From Spirochaetota bacterium (GTDB lineage Bacteria; Spirochaetota; Spirochaetia; Sphaerochaetales; Sphaerochaetaceae), in the NCBI GenBank assembly GCA_023401595.1, contig JAEXDQ010000027.1:1-35365 (forward strand): 35,365 bases of DNA. The letters are read 5' to 3'. The notes under the pieces are model-generated. The model was not told where the DNA came from. It was given only the letters and a program-made list of their open reading frames with translations, and did no database searches. Below are positions 24,334 through 33,055 of the stretch, piece after piece; the first letter of the stretch is position 1, and the number at the start of each line of letters is the position of its first letter. The position numbers and the translations under genes were made by a program.

Positions 24334-25349
24334 TCACCATCCCTTGGCGTAATTCCGGCCTGCTTGAACCTATCTTTCCAACTGGAAACAAAGGTATCGA
24401 TTTCAGATGATGCTTTTCCTCTCTCCTTAGCCGTGGACGTCCACTGTTCAAGCTTCTGCATTGCGGTTTTCTGATAGTACTCAATCTGTTGTTTTGCGTT
24501 GCCGATCTGCTGTCGTAAGAGTTCCTGTTGTTTGGGAATCGAGGTTTCAACGTCGAATTGGTATTGTTCGGCGGTTTCCTTCCAGTCCTCTATCTGAGTG
24601 TCCAACTGTAATTGAGCCTGGGCGATCGCAACGGTGGCGGCTTCCAGATTCAGTTCGTTCGCCTCGACCTGCAACGCGACGGTGGATTGTATCGCCATGA
24701 GGTTCTTGGCGAAAAGTCCAATTTCTTCCCCTTCCTGAGTGCTATCGATGTCGAAGACCATATCGTTTCCGATATATTTTCTAATCTGTTCTTTGGTTCT
24801 TAGCGCAGAAGAACTCATTGCACCGACTACCGCACCCGTCGCACCCGATTGTACATTCGCCATCGCTTGCGATTGTCGGGCGTCGTTCAAAGAAGACCAA
24901 CCGCTCTTGATCGCGGCTTCGATTTCCAAGGCGGAAGATTCGACATAAGCCAGATTCTGCTTCTTGACCAATTCTTCCTTCTGCTTAGCAAGGGAGAGGT
25001 TCTGATCAAGCAACTGCTTGGTCTGGGACAGGGTATCCGCACCAGTGCCTTTCAACATGTTCTGATAAGCCGAAAGCCATTCGTTGCGCTCTGTAATCTG
25101 GCTGTCCAGACTGTCCAGATTCAATTCCGCCTGGCCCAATGTAAGCTGTGCATTGGGAAGCGATTCAAACAGCAGGGTTTCCAATCCGGTCTGATGTTCG
25201 GTCAATAGATTGTCAAGCTGGAGGTTGTACTGTCTGGTAGCCTCTTGCCTGGCGGCTTGCTCACTCTTTCTCTTCTGGTCCCAGCTCGCCAGACCACCGA
25301 TTACGGAAAGTCCCGCGCCGATGAAAGCCATCAGCCCCCAAAACATCAT
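24330..25349 (-). CDS. Internal virion protein (T7 gp14-like)
   Basis: 339 residues. An N-terminal hydrophobic segment (FWGLMAFIGAGLSVIGGLAS, about 3-22) precedes long amphipathic helices (LNLDSLDSQITERNEWLSAY, KQLLDQNLSLAKQKEELVKK, QELLRQQIGNAKQQIEYYQK). This matches the short, membrane-inserting core protein that opens the outer-membrane pore in T7-like ejection. The same N-terminal pattern is common to podoviral gp14 analogues. Order nozzle, gp14-like, gp15-like, gp16-like is conserved here. ATGA coupling to the next gene. Confidence 0.78.
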   Translation of the reverse strand: MMFWGLMAFIGAGLSVIGGLASWDQKRKSEQAARQEATRQYNLQLDNLLTEHQTGLETLLFESLPNAQLTLGQAELNLDSLDSQITERNEWLSAYQNMLKGTGADTLSQTKQLLDQNLSLAKQKEELVKKQNLAYVESSALEIEAAIKSGWSSLNDARQSQAMANVQSGATGAVVGAMSSSALRTKEQIRKYIGNDMVFDIDSTQEGEEIGLFAKNLMAIQSTVALQVEANELNLEAATVAIAQAQLQLDTQIEDWKETAEQYQFDVETSIPKQQELLRQQIGNAKQQIEYYQKTAMQKLEQWTSTAKERGKASSEIDTFVSSWKDRFKQAGITPRDGE

Positions 25350-25353
25350 GATG

Positions 25354-27216
25354 CTATGCCTCCACTACAGAACGCTTGACGATGATTGCACACACGCACA
25401 ACGGGAAAGGATCGTCGCTGGCGATGACCAGTCGGTCATCGGTGATATTCGATGTACGGAACTGCGTCGTCTTGTCACCTGTATATAGACGATGCCATTG
25501 TCCGTACTGATAGTCGCCGTACAATCGATAGAACATCTGCCTCATATCATCAGGGATTCCAACCGCCAACGTTTCGGAATTGTCAAAATCCGGGCGAGCG
25601 GCGATACCTCCACCAAGAGAACGATACAATCTCAGCGATATGTCAGATATTGCCCGTTTGGTGCCTTGGCTGGTCCCATTTGCTGGAAGTTCTGAACGTA
25701 AAGTACCGATAACGGATGCATATATGACACCGACATATCCATCACTGTTCAGTTTGCCGATTCCCGTGCCAGAAGGTATGATGGACGCCAGATATTCGTG
25801 AACTCCATCCACCTCTTTTACCCGTAGGAGCACCCCCGAACGTCCGAGATGGGACATGTCGGCGTCATCCCCGTTGGAGAAATGCCGATAACAATCAACA
25901 TGAGGTTGTTCCCATATGTTCGCAGGAGCGACGATATCAAGAGTCTCTATGCACTTTTTCTCCCCCCGCAACATGACAATGACCAACCTGCATGTCCCGT
26001 CGTCATCCCCCTGCAGCGATTCTATCCACACGGGCGTATCTTCCCCGAACGTCATGACGCTCCATGCGACAATCCCGTTGGTCGCATCGAACAAGCATGA
26101 CAACAGATTGCCATCCACGGTAAGCACCCAGACCAAGGACATCGGTCCGTCGGTAACGCATACGGTTTTGATTCCATTGCGCAGGTATCTCGCCACCGGT
26201 GCGGAGATGTCCATGCCGGAGTATCCTGCGTATTGCTGGTTGTATGCCGCGCACATCAGCGTCCGGTTGTCGGTTCCAGCGAAAAAGACATAGGACCCCA
26301 AGCTCACGACGCCTGTTCCTCCAGTTCCATACGTCATGGCAGGTGCCAGGGAAAATGGGGAATCAGTGGTGGCAGTGACCGCCGAACTCGACGTCGTGCC
26401 ATAGATTGTTCTTCCTGTTCCTACCAAAAGACTCTGATGGGCGATCGCCCATCGGATGCGAGTGCCGTACATATCGCTGTTCAGATAAGCGAAAGCAAGG
26501 TCGGCGACAGCTAGTTCCTGTTCTTCTCCACTACCATTTCCATCCGGTATCCACTCAAAAACCCGCAAGGTGAAGTCATTATAGCGATATGCGCCAGTGA
26601 CGGCATCATAGGTGCGGGACGCCCACACCATCAACGGATCGTTGTCCGTACCCATCAGATACCATCGCCCCCCCCAGAACAACTGAATGGAAGGAAAATT
26701 CCCAGACGTATCGAAGGTCTTGCAGATGGTTCGATCCACTCCGGTAGAAGCGGTTGAACTTTGGCTCTGGACGAACGAAACCGGCAAGGGAGGTTGAAGT
26801 TGACCGTTGGACATGCTCATCGTCATCGGAGGGTATTTACGATGTACGATGTAGAGTTTGTCTTGATTGGATACACAGGACAGCCCTGCGACGTCAACGG
26901 CGAGATAGGGTGTGGTGACCTCCGAACCTGTCACCACTCCGTCCTTATCCAGAAGTCTGGCAGATAAATTGGAGAATTCCACCATGTAAACCACTCCTGA
27001 TACACAGAAAGGACGGACAATTGACTCAGACTTGGCTACACAGCCGAATTTCGTCCCATGGCGACGGAACAACCCGTATCCTGGGCCATAGAACACGTTT
27101 TCAGCGATGGAAAGTCCACCCTGGTATATGGAAGACCCCACCGCTCCCTCTTGAAGAGGGGAAATCAGACCGGCTGTAAAGTTGTACTGGATTGTCCTAT
27201 AACTACTCATGGTCAT
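25354..27216 (-). CDS. Tail nozzle protein (T7 gp12 / tail tubular protein B-like)
   Basis: 620 residues, beta-rich. The N-terminus (YNFTAGLISPLQEGAVGSSI..., GLSIAENVFYGPGYGLFRRH) matches the start of phage tail-tubular-B/nozzle proteins, where the virion protein describes its collected values on a beta-propeller. SDKLYIVHRKYPP-like strands follow (SNQDKLYIVHRKYPPMTMSM). It would form the hexameric tube end from which DNA leaves. The ATG at 27216 overlaps the upstream stop; a second ATG at 27210 has the better-spaced AGAGG, so the true N-terminus may be two residues shorter. Confidence 0.82.
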   Translation of the reverse strand: MTMSSYRTIQYNFTAGLISPLQEGAVGSSIYQGGLSIAENVFYGPGYGLFRRHGTKFGCVAKSESIVRPFCVSGVVYMVEFSNLSARLLDKDGVVTGSEVTTPYLAVDVAGLSCVSNQDKLYIVHRKYPPMTMSMSNGQLQPPLPVSFVQSQSSTASTGVDRTICKTFDTSGNFPSIQLFWGGRWYLMGTDNDPLMVWASRTYDAVTGAYRYNDFTLRVFEWIPDGNGSGEEQELAVADLAFAYLNSDMYGTRIRWAIAHQSLLVGTGRTIYGTTSSSAVTATTDSPFSLAPAMTYGTGGTGVVSLGSYVFFAGTDNRTLMCAAYNQQYAGYSGMDISAPVARYLRNGIKTVCVTDGPMSLVWVLTVDGNLLSCLFDATNGIVAWSVMTFGEDTPVWIESLQGDDDGTCRLVIVMLRGEKKCIETLDIVAPANIWEQPHVDCYRHFSNGDDADMSHLGRSGVLLRVKEVDGVHEYLASIIPSGTGIGKLNSDGYVGVIYASVIGTLRSELPANGTSQGTKRAISDISLRLYRSLGGGIAARPDFDNSETLAVGIPDDMRQMFYRLYGDYQYGQWHRLYTGDKTTQFRTSNITDDRLVIASDDPFPLCVCAIIVKRSVVEA

Positions 27217-27785
27217 CCTCTGTCCGTATAGGAAACGGTCTGCATGTAATCCCTCTGCATCTGGCTTGGAGCGGCGAATGTGATTGCATTGGCAAGTTGG
27301 CTCTGATATTCTGATGCCAAGCTGGATGCCAGCGACTGATTGTGGGATACGGGACTTGCCAGCATTGACGCGAGTTTCAGTACTACAAGTTCGCGGGCAT
27401 AGAACGGCATGTCCTTTGGTTCGTTCGGAATCGACACATATCTGACCTTGACCTGCGTGGCGTCGGTAAGCAACAAGCCTTGGACGATCTGCCAGTCCAT
27501 ATCCACGGGGACGGTCAATACTTTGTTGATCCTTGTCGCGGATTCGGGCAGCTTGTAGGAAAAAGAATAGCCGGACGTCCCATCAGAAGGGACCAACGGC
27601 AAGTCCTGGACGCATGTCGTGTCATCGAACGGCAAAGATGCGTACACAGCCTCCAAAGCACTCGGCAACAGCACGTTCACATAGTTTGCTTCCAACGTGC
27701 CTTCATCCATCCGCGTCAGCAGAGAGGAGGATATGCGGGCGAGCGCCCTGTTGGAGATGTCCAGCCATTGTATCGAATATGTCTT
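27213..27785 (-). CDS. Tail adaptor (T7 gp11 / tail tubular protein A-like)
   Basis: 190 residues from GTG 27785 (GGAGG 4 nt upstream, VKTYSIQWLDISNRAL...). An in-frame GTG at 27812 would add nine residues but lies inside a hairpin. Conserved pattern: initial helices, LPSALEAVYASLPF, FSYKLPESATRINKVLTVPV, then a final helical part (VLKLASMLASPVSHNQSLAS). This is the portal-proximal ring to which the nozzle and fibres attach. Located immediately before the nozzle gene, with stop/start overlap. Confidence 0.78.
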   Translation of the reverse strand, partial: KTYSIQWLDISNRALARISSSLLTRMDEGTLEANYVNVLLPSALEAVYASLPFDDTTCVQDLPLVPSDGTSGYSFSYKLPESATRINKVLTVPVDMDWQIVQGLLLTDATQVKVRYVSIPNEPKDMPFYARELVVLKLASMLASPVSHNQSLASSLASEYQSQLANAITFAAPSQMQRDYMQTVSYTDRG

Positions 27786-27805
27786 CACACACCCTCCAGG
27801 TAATT

Positions 27806-27830
27806 CCCGCACGTTGGTCGGACATGCGGG
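27806..27830 (-). other. Intergenic hairpin before the tail adaptor gene
   Basis: CCCGCA/TGCGGG, a 6-bp all-paired GC-rich stem with a 13-nt loop, in the 69-bp gap between the cement candidate and the adaptor. There is no T run after it on the minus strand, so it is more likely an mRNA processing or stability element, or a partial attenuator. Confidence 0.35.
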
Positions 27831-27854
27831 AGAAAAAGGTCGGTCAGTCGTTTA

Positions 27855-28214
27855 TCAGTTGCTGCCCCCCATCTCCAAATGAGCGGCAACACCGCCGGAG
27901 GTCGCCACACCACCGGCACGAACATATCTGGCGAGCTTCAAAGGCACGGCGAGTTCCACCTTCTCACCAATCGCAAGCGTAGCGACGGCGCCCCCCTGGG
28001 CATACACGTCAACGGGAGTCTCCGTAGCACCGGAATACAATTTAGGTGTAAAAGCAGTGGTCGCTTTGGTGGCGATGAACACGACCTTGCATTGGGTTCC
28101 AGAACCAAGGAAGTTCTGGTCAACACCAAAATCAAGCGTGTTCTCGCAGAAACTCTCGGCCGAAGAAGCGCCGAACGCAGACAAGACGCCAAAATCCAAA
28201 AGTTTGTCTTTCAT
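27855..28214 (-). CDS. Capsid decoration/cement protein candidate (Bbp16-like)
   Basis: 119 residues: a short N-terminal arm (KLLDFGVLSAFGASSAESFC), then a beta-sandwich-like body (CKVVFIATKATTAFTPKLYS, VATLAIGEKVELAVPLKLAR, YVRAGGVATSGGVAAHLEMG). The arrangement (ENTLDFGVDQNFLGSGTQCK followed by strands) is that of the Bbp16 family of Bordetella phage BPP-1, small proteins that stabilise the capsid shell. AGGAGG 5 nt before the ATG. It follows the major capsid gene directly, as expected. Confidence 0.7.
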   Translation of the reverse strand: MKDKLLDFGVLSAFGASSAESFCENTLDFGVDQNFLGSGTQCKVVFIATKATTAFTPKLYSGATETPVDVYAQGGAVATLAIGEKVELAVPLKLARYVRAGGVATSGGVAAHLEMGGSN

Positions 28215-28226
28215 TCTTACCTCCTC

Positions 28227-29186
28227 TTACGAAACCTTGGTCTCGCCAGTCTGCAACGCATCCATCGGCAGGATCGGGACGTTGACGAACATGGTGACAG
28301 GACCGTAGTTTTCGATTTCAACGGTACGCAAATTCGACGCCTTGTTAAGTATCGCGATCTCAAACATTGAAAGAAGGTCGGTATTGCAGAACAGATAGGA
28401 GCTGCGCCCCTTGTTCGGCAGTTTGTTCTTGCCCTTGATGACGGTCTGTAAAAGGGAATCAAAACTTGATGTGCTGGTGACGTCGATATTGCAGAACCGC
28501 TGTAGCGCACGCTCTTGTCGGACCGACAAGCCAAAACTGATTGCATAATGCATGACCCATCCCCAGAAATAAGACATGTCCGACAGGTAAATCTGATGCT
28601 GTCCCTTGTCCTCGGAGTGCAGTCCGGGCATAGAACCAGGAGTATAACGCAAGGAGACCGCCGTATTACCGAACTCGATCAGATATGCGGATGTCAGGTT
28701 GCTGGTCCCACCCAGACTGGTCACATTATCCATCGTGGCCTTGTTGCGCCGAGCGTTCAGACCGTCGAATCCTTTCTGATCCTTTGCGTTTCCGGTGATC
28801 AGAATGTCATTCCAACCATTGCCGAATCCAACCAGATTCATTGCATCCTCGCTCATGCGGGTAGCGAATGGATCCGGCGAACCTGATATCACCAGGTCGT
28901 CAACGACCGAATCACCTTCATACGAGACCACGGGGTCAGTCTTGATGTGGGTTTGCGACGCCATCTGGGAAATACCTTCGTTCGCCGCACGAACCGCACC
29001 CTTGCCGAGTTTGTCGGCGACAAGCGTCTCATGGATGGAACCTTTGTTCGCTGGAAGTACGGCTGCTACACGCAAAAAATCATTCTGCTGGACAAGCTCT
29101 CCAAGCAACTGATCGTAGCCCTCGTACTTTTCGCGTTGAAACGCCTGCTGGATGTTCAGACGTTCAGTGGAAAAGACTGTTGCCAT
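28227..29186 (-). CDS. Major capsid protein
   Basis: 319 residues starting MATVFSTERLNIQQAF. The ATG at 29186 is chosen over 29228 because GGAGG lies 8 nt upstream. Pattern of an HK97-fold podovirus capsid protein: N-arm, E-loop-like region with VVDDLVISGSPDPFATRMSE, P-domain helix and terminal strands (LRTVEIENYGPVTMFVNVPI). Large helices include FWGWVMHYAISFGLSVRQER. Located between scaffold and cement genes, at the canonical place for the capsid gene. No catalytic motif. The call depends on context plus overall likeness to BPP-1-type capsids. Confidence 0.82.
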   Translation of the reverse strand: MATVFSTERLNIQQAFQREKYEGYDQLLGELVQQNDFLRVAAVLPANKGSIHETLVADKLGKGAVRAANEGISQMASQTHIKTDPVVSYEGDSVVDDLVISGSPDPFATRMSEDAMNLVGFGNGWNDILITGNAKDQKGFDGLNARRNKATMDNVTSLGGTSNLTSAYLIEFGNTAVSLRYTPGSMPGLHSEDKGQHQIYLSDMSYFWGWVMHYAISFGLSVRQERALQRFCNIDVTSTSSFDSLLQTVIKGKNKLPNKGRSSYLFCNTDLLSMFEIAILNKASNLRTVEIENYGPVTMFVNVPILPMDALQTGETKVS

Positions 29187-29288
29187 AAATAAGACCTCCA
29201 AAAATTTTGGATGTACAAAACCAGCCATAAACGGAATTGCTTACATTCCCCTCTTCTGGAGGTCCTATATCGCTATCCTTCCCCTTTT

Positions 29289-29336
29289 CGGGTTTGCTGA
29301 CGCTACAACGTAGCTGCATCAAGTATCAGCCACCCG
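29289..29336 (-). other. Structured RNA element upstream of the capsid gene
   Basis: Nested complementary segments: CGGGT/ACCCG (29289-29293 with 29332-29336), CTGA/TCAG (29297-29300 with 29326-29329) and GCTAC/GTAGC around AAC (29302-29306 with 29310-29314). They would form one interrupted hairpin in the transcript, in the 173-bp untranslated gap before the capsid ATG. No T run follows. The remainder of that gap holds no gene I can support. Confidence 0.45.
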
Positions 29337-29347
29337 ACCAAGAAAAA

Positions 29348-29364
29348 CAAATGGTGCCGTTACT
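29348..29364 (-). repeat. Gene-end repeat, copy B
   Basis: Minus-strand AGTAACGGCACCATTTG, overlapping the stop codon of the 59-residue gene. It differs by one base from the copy ending the reverse-transcriptase gene, and shares AGTAACGGCAC with the copy at 34890-34903. Confidence 0.6.
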
Positions 29365-29539
29365 TACCGTACAGGGCCCTGAATTGAGCCCCATATACAT
29401 CATGGACATCTTTCTTTCCAACATCCCCTGGTTCTTGCTGAGAAGTATGCGGGGCATGTTCACCAGATGGCTTGGTCTGTGTGTTGGATTCAGATTCAGC
29501 AATGTTGATTACATCAAGTAAATCGTCAAAGTTTGTCAT
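29360..29539 (-). CDS. 59-residue protein between scaffold and capsid genes
   Basis: MTNFDDLLDVINIAESESNT... ending AQFRALYGK. Its ATG overlaps the scaffold stop as ATGA, and GGAGG lies 5-6 nt upstream, so translation is well supported even though the product is tiny. Acidic N-terminal helix, Gln/Pro/Ser-rich disordered middle, basic C-terminus. No family recognised. The position suggests a capsid-assembly accessory, such as a second scaffolding peptide. The stop codon lies in the gene-end repeat described at 29348-29364. Confidence 0.65.
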   Translation of the reverse strand: MTNFDDLLDVINIAESESNTQTKPSGEHAPHTSQQEPGDVGKKDVHDVYGAQFRALYGK

Positions 29540-30366
29540 ACCTTGCCTCCATATTTTTCAGCGAATTCCTTTCCATATCCCTTCTGATGCGTATTCCCCG
29601 ACTGGACTGATGGGGTCGCATGGCTCTGCCCTGCATGGGACCTTGTGAAAGCGGCTATGCCTTTGATGATTTGCGGATTGTATGAAACTCCGTTCTGATC
29701 AAAGAGTTCCGCAAGGCCGGTTTCCTGGCAGAAAGCCTTAAACGCGGCCATATCACGCTCAGCTGATGACTTCCGGTCTATATCGGATTGCAAGTCCTTA
29801 TAGCTTGCCTGCAAAGTAGCGTTTATGCCGGCTTTACGTTGTGCGAGTATCTGGGCTGCCGATTCCGCTCCATCCTGGGCAGCCTTGACAAGTATCTTGC
29901 CTACAGCGTCAGCCTGTCTTCTGGTCATCATGTACTTGTGGCACATCCGCTTGATTGCATCCACGGATTCAGCCTTGATCCCGGACTTGTCGTCAAGGGC
30001 AGGAATAGAATATCCTGTTGGGTCCTCCGGAACGCCCAGCGCAAGGGCGAATTTTTTGACCGCATCGGGATCCTTGCCGTCCGGAACGATGATCGCCCGC
30101 CCAAGCTCATTTTTTAACCGTTCATTCTCCGACTCCGCGGCAACGGTCGCATCGGCGAGATCATCAAGCTTCTGATACTTGTACAACCGCTTGAAGTCAT
30201 CACCATCAGCCTTTTCCGGCGTAAGTTGCGCAAAATACTTGGGTTTCTCAAACTGTACAAAGTGTTCACCTCCCTGTCCGTCGCCTTCACCGCTGCCTGT
30301 ATCGGCTTCGCCTCCTCCTGCGGTACCATCCACATCAAAGAATACCCTAATCCATTTTTTCTTCAT
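29536..30366 (-). CDS. Scaffolding protein
   Basis: 276 residues: an acidic Gly-rich N-terminal segment (TAGGGEADTGSGEGDGQGGE), a helical, charged central part (FKRLYKYQKLDDLADATVAA, SENERLKNELGRAIIVPDGK) and a basic C-terminal end (NTHQKGYGKEFAEKYGGKV). This is the profile of podovirus scaffolds that template the procapsid and leave before DNA packaging. Start ATG 30366 with GGAGG 7 nt upstream, overlapping the previous gene by 20 nt. It sits between portal and capsid genes as in T7 and BPP-1. Confidence 0.8.
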   Translation of the reverse strand: MKKKWIRVFFDVDGTAGGGEADTGSGEGDGQGGEHFVQFEKPKYFAQLTPEKADGDDFKRLYKYQKLDDLADATVAAESENERLKNELGRAIIVPDGKDPDAVKKFALALGVPEDPTGYSIPALDDKSGIKAESVDAIKRMCHKYMMTRRQADAVGKILVKAAQDGAESAAQILAQRKAGINATLQASYKDLQSDIDRKSSAERDMAAFKAFCQETGLAELFDQNGVSYNPQIIKGIAAFTRSHAGQSHATPSVQSGNTHQKGYGKEFAEKYGGKV

Positions 30367-30631
30367 TTTCAGTCCTCCGTTTCATTGGGGTTATATCCGC
30401 AAGGCTGGGCCCTGAGGTAATTCGCGTCACATAGTCCACGATACCATCCGTACCGAATGCACCCAATCTGGACAAGATTGTGTTCGCTACGGCGATGCAC
30501 TTGGGTTCAATCCGATCCGGGATGTTGTTGCAGAAGCCAAGCATCGCCAGAATGTCGGCGAGAACCATGTTTCCATCCAGTCCTGAGAAAACTTTCTTGT
30601 ACCTGAGACTCAACTCATGCATGTCATCCAT
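30347..30631 (-). CDS. Bbp19-like phage protein
   Basis: 94 residues: LSLRYKKVFSGLDGNMVLAD, then LAMLGFCNNIPDRIEPKCIA. The short pattern YxxVFxxxxGxxVLxDIL is that of the Bbp19-like domain seen beside portal genes in BPP-1-like phages. Function is unknown, presumably head assembly. Overlaps the portal stop (ATGGATGA) and uses GGAGG inside the portal gene. Charged C-terminal tail (MKRRTENEEKMD). Confidence 0.75.
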   Translation of the reverse strand: MDDMHELSLRYKKVFSGLDGNMVLADILAMLGFCNNIPDRIEPKCIAVANTILSRLGAFGTDGIVDYVTRITSGPSLADITPMKRRTENEEKMD

Positions 30632-32306
30632 TTATGCCTCCGAATTTCAAATTCTTGTATCGGTCACCCGCTTGCATTTGTGCAGGGCTGCCTTCTTCGG
30701 GAGCCTTGGACTCAGCATTGTATGTGGCCGCGTCAGCCTTTTGCTTTTCAATGGACAGAGCGGTTTCTTCCGCGTCCTTGGCGGCGCGTGCCTGGGTTTC
30801 GAGTATCTGCTTGGCCTTGTCATCAGACCGGATTACCCGGACATCAGCGCCGGTCGCATCCCGAACGATCTTCGCATACTCAGGCAGGTCCACGTAGGCC
30901 ATAAGCGAATTGTCCAGTTGCATGTAGGGAAGGATCAGATTCATGGCGTTCACCGTGGGTTCCAGGGACACAGCCTGTCGTTGGATGCGGTACAAAGGTG
31001 AAATATAGTCGATATTCAGATCGTCATAGGCTATCGAATATCCGTCATTGAACATGCCGTCCTCGCCCATGGCATTCCAGGTCCATTCGATCAACGGTTC
31101 AAACAGAGAATTGGACAGCACATCGAGAAAGTACGTCATCATCTTTATCTGCTCGTTCTGCAACCCCTGCGCCAGCGTCGCTGTGTTGACCTGTCCGCTG
31201 TACTGGCTGAGCATGAGAAAGAAATCCACGAAATAGTCCGCTTTAGCCTGGGCGCGCAGGTCCTGGCGGGTCATGTTGTTCCAGCTCACATCGGCTCCCA
31301 TCTGCAACGCCGCGATGTCCCCGCCTGGCGGGATATTGATGAATCCACCCGGCTTGATGTCAGCTATGAGGTTTTCAGTCTTTTTCAGCGGAGGAGCGGA
31401 CATATACCGCGAGGCGTTCATCTGGTCGCGCATCATCAACTGCATTGAATGGCTGGATGTAAACTGCCGCATACCGGGGGCGCCGATTCCCCATGCCGTA
31501 CCATCGAATGATTCGGCCCATGGGGTACAAATGAACCGCCGGAACTTCGTGCCTCCCTCGAAAACGGCCTTCTTCACGTCCTCGGCGCACCACACTACTT
31601 CTACGAATGGAGTATCAGCCTCGATGTCCAGGTCAAACCGTCCACGTGGTGCGAATACCTGGATGAATTTGAACTGCTTCATTTTATCAGTACATTTAAG
31701 TACGCAAGGCGGCAGATTGTCTTCTCCGAACTGCTTCCTGGCGTCGTAGGCGGTCAGCCAGAGCGTCCGGAACAAAGTATCGACGTCACCGTGGAAATTA
31801 TCCTTGATTGTAAGGCACTGGTAGTTGGGGACATAGTTGTAATACGGTTTCAATGTATCGGGATGCTTGCCCATCACCATGATTGCGGTACCGAGATCGC
31901 CAAAGCTCTTCAAAAATGGGTGAAGAGTCTTGTACAGCTTGCTTGATTTGAATACCTGGTACATGGCGCGCGATCTCGCCTGTAGCATCTCGGTCAGTTC
32001 GCTATTCTTCTCCATAGTCTTGGGGTCCTCCGGCACGATGCCGAAGAACGCGGACTGACTCGAACAGGTATATCCCTGCAGCCCGGTGGTGAACACCTGG
32101 GAATAATAGGATACAGTGCTATCATAAATCGCACTGGATAGGGGCAGGTCATTCGCAGATGGAGCCGATCCCATGTCCATTCTGCCATACCAGGGGTCAA
32201 TCCACTCGGAGACCTGCCGCCAGATTTTCAGATATGGATCGCGAGCCGAAATGAGCCGCTGGTACATGTCCTGTAGTTGTTCTATCTGTGATTTCTTCAC
32301 CGCCAT
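30624..32306 (-). CDS. Portal / head-to-tail connector protein (T7 gp8-like)
   Basis: 560 residues, the usual size for this family. Typical features: an N-terminal helix with QLQDMYQRLISARDPYLKIW (about 10-29), YDSTVSYYSQVFTTGLQGYT, the central PPLKKTENLIADIKPGGFIN and QMGADVSWNNMTRQDLRAQA, and a long C-terminal helical tail (AKQILETQARAAKDAEETAL). It forms the dodecameric ring that anchors the terminase and tail adaptor. AGGAGG 10 nt before the ATG at 32306, which overlaps the end of the terminase gene. The gene is intact. Confidence 0.9.
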   Translation of the reverse strand: MAVKKSQIEQLQDMYQRLISARDPYLKIWRQVSEWIDPWYGRMDMGSAPSANDLPLSSAIYDSTVSYYSQVFTTGLQGYTCSSQSAFFGIVPEDPKTMEKNSELTEMLQARSRAMYQVFKSSKLYKTLHPFLKSFGDLGTAIMVMGKHPDTLKPYYNYVPNYQCLTIKDNFHGDVDTLFRTLWLTAYDARKQFGEDNLPPCVLKCTDKMKQFKFIQVFAPRGRFDLDIEADTPFVEVVWCAEDVKKAVFEGGTKFRRFICTPWAESFDGTAWGIGAPGMRQFTSSHSMQLMMRDQMNASRYMSAPPLKKTENLIADIKPGGFINIPPGGDIAALQMGADVSWNNMTRQDLRAQAKADYFVDFFLMLSQYSGQVNTATLAQGLQNEQIKMMTYFLDVLSNSLFEPLIEWTWNAMGEDGMFNDGYSIAYDDLNIDYISPLYRIQRQAVSLEPTVNAMNLILPYMQLDNSLMAYVDLPEYAKIVRDATGADVRVIRSDDKAKQILETQARAAKDAEETALSIEKQKADAATYNAESKAPEEGSPAQMQAGDRYKNLKFGGING

Positions 32307-33055
32307 GCTTTTTCGTCCTCCTTGAACGGGTTTGTGTTGTACGTCTGCCTCTGCCCCTTATGTGTCGTTGGTCTGACAGAGAGCAGTTTTCGCGTATGCT
32401 GGGTGTACCAGCATGCCATCGCTGCCGTCACCACCATGTCGTCGTGAATTTCGTCATCAAGATTGCCATACTTGACGTATTTATCCTTCTCGTTAATCCT
32501 GCCTACGAAGTTCTGAAATTGCCTTCGGGATTCTTCCGCGAACGGCAAGCCTTCTACCTGACGAAGGCGACCTTGCTGCACATATACCTGCAACGCCCCC
32601 ACAAGATCCGCCTTGGGAACAACGATGCCTGACACCTTGCCGAACTTCGATGTGACTGAGAATGAATTCCGGTCGGCCTGTATGGTCGGGGAATTGCCGG
32701 AACCGAATATTATTTTCAGGGGATCGAGCCCTGCATCGTCGTACAGGTCGTATACGGCCTCCCCTACGCCGGTTCCGTCGATCACAAGGGCGCACTGTCC
32801 CTCAAGCTCCATACTTTGCATCAGCTCCTTGGTATAGACTGGTAGCTGCGAATATTTCATCTGTCGCTTGTCACGAAAAACCACATCCTCGAAATAATAG
32901 ACGCGGGACGTCCTAGAAGGACTGACAAGCAGTTCAGGGGTGATCCGGTGTATCTCGGTGGTCGTGTAGTCGAACTTTTTTGCAAGGTCCTGCACCACCA
33001 CGTATTCAGTGTCGGGAAGGACTACCGTATCAACGGTTGCGAAATCTCCAAACAT
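32297..33055 (-). CDS. Large terminase, nuclease domain (separate reading frame)
   Basis: 252 residues carrying the RNase-H-like TerL nuclease: D23 in VVVQDLAKKFDYT, D93 in LVIDGTGVG and D205/D206 in HDDMVVTAAMACW, the expected metal-binding acids. It cuts concatemeric phage DNA at packaging start and end. Its ATG at 33055 shares one base with the stop of the ATPase frame (CTGATG). It lies in the -1 frame relative to the ATPase gene, which has ACCTTTTTCTGA at its end. The upstream GGGAGG is 12 nt from the ATG, so coupling or frameshifting are both possible. Together the two frames make about 560 residues, a normal TerL size. Confidence 0.88.
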   Translation of the reverse strand: MFGDFATVDTVVLPDTEYVVVQDLAKKFDYTTTEIHRITPELLVSPSRTSRVYYFEDVVFRDKRQMKYSQLPVYTKELMQSMELEGQCALVIDGTGVGEAVYDLYDDAGLDPLKIIFGSGNSPTIQADRNSFSVTSKFGKVSGIVVPKADLVGALQVYVQQGRLRQVEGLPFAEESRRQFQNFVGRINEKDKYVKYGNLDDEIHDDMVVTAAMACWYTQHTRKLLSVRPTTHKGQRQTYNTNPFKEDEKAWR

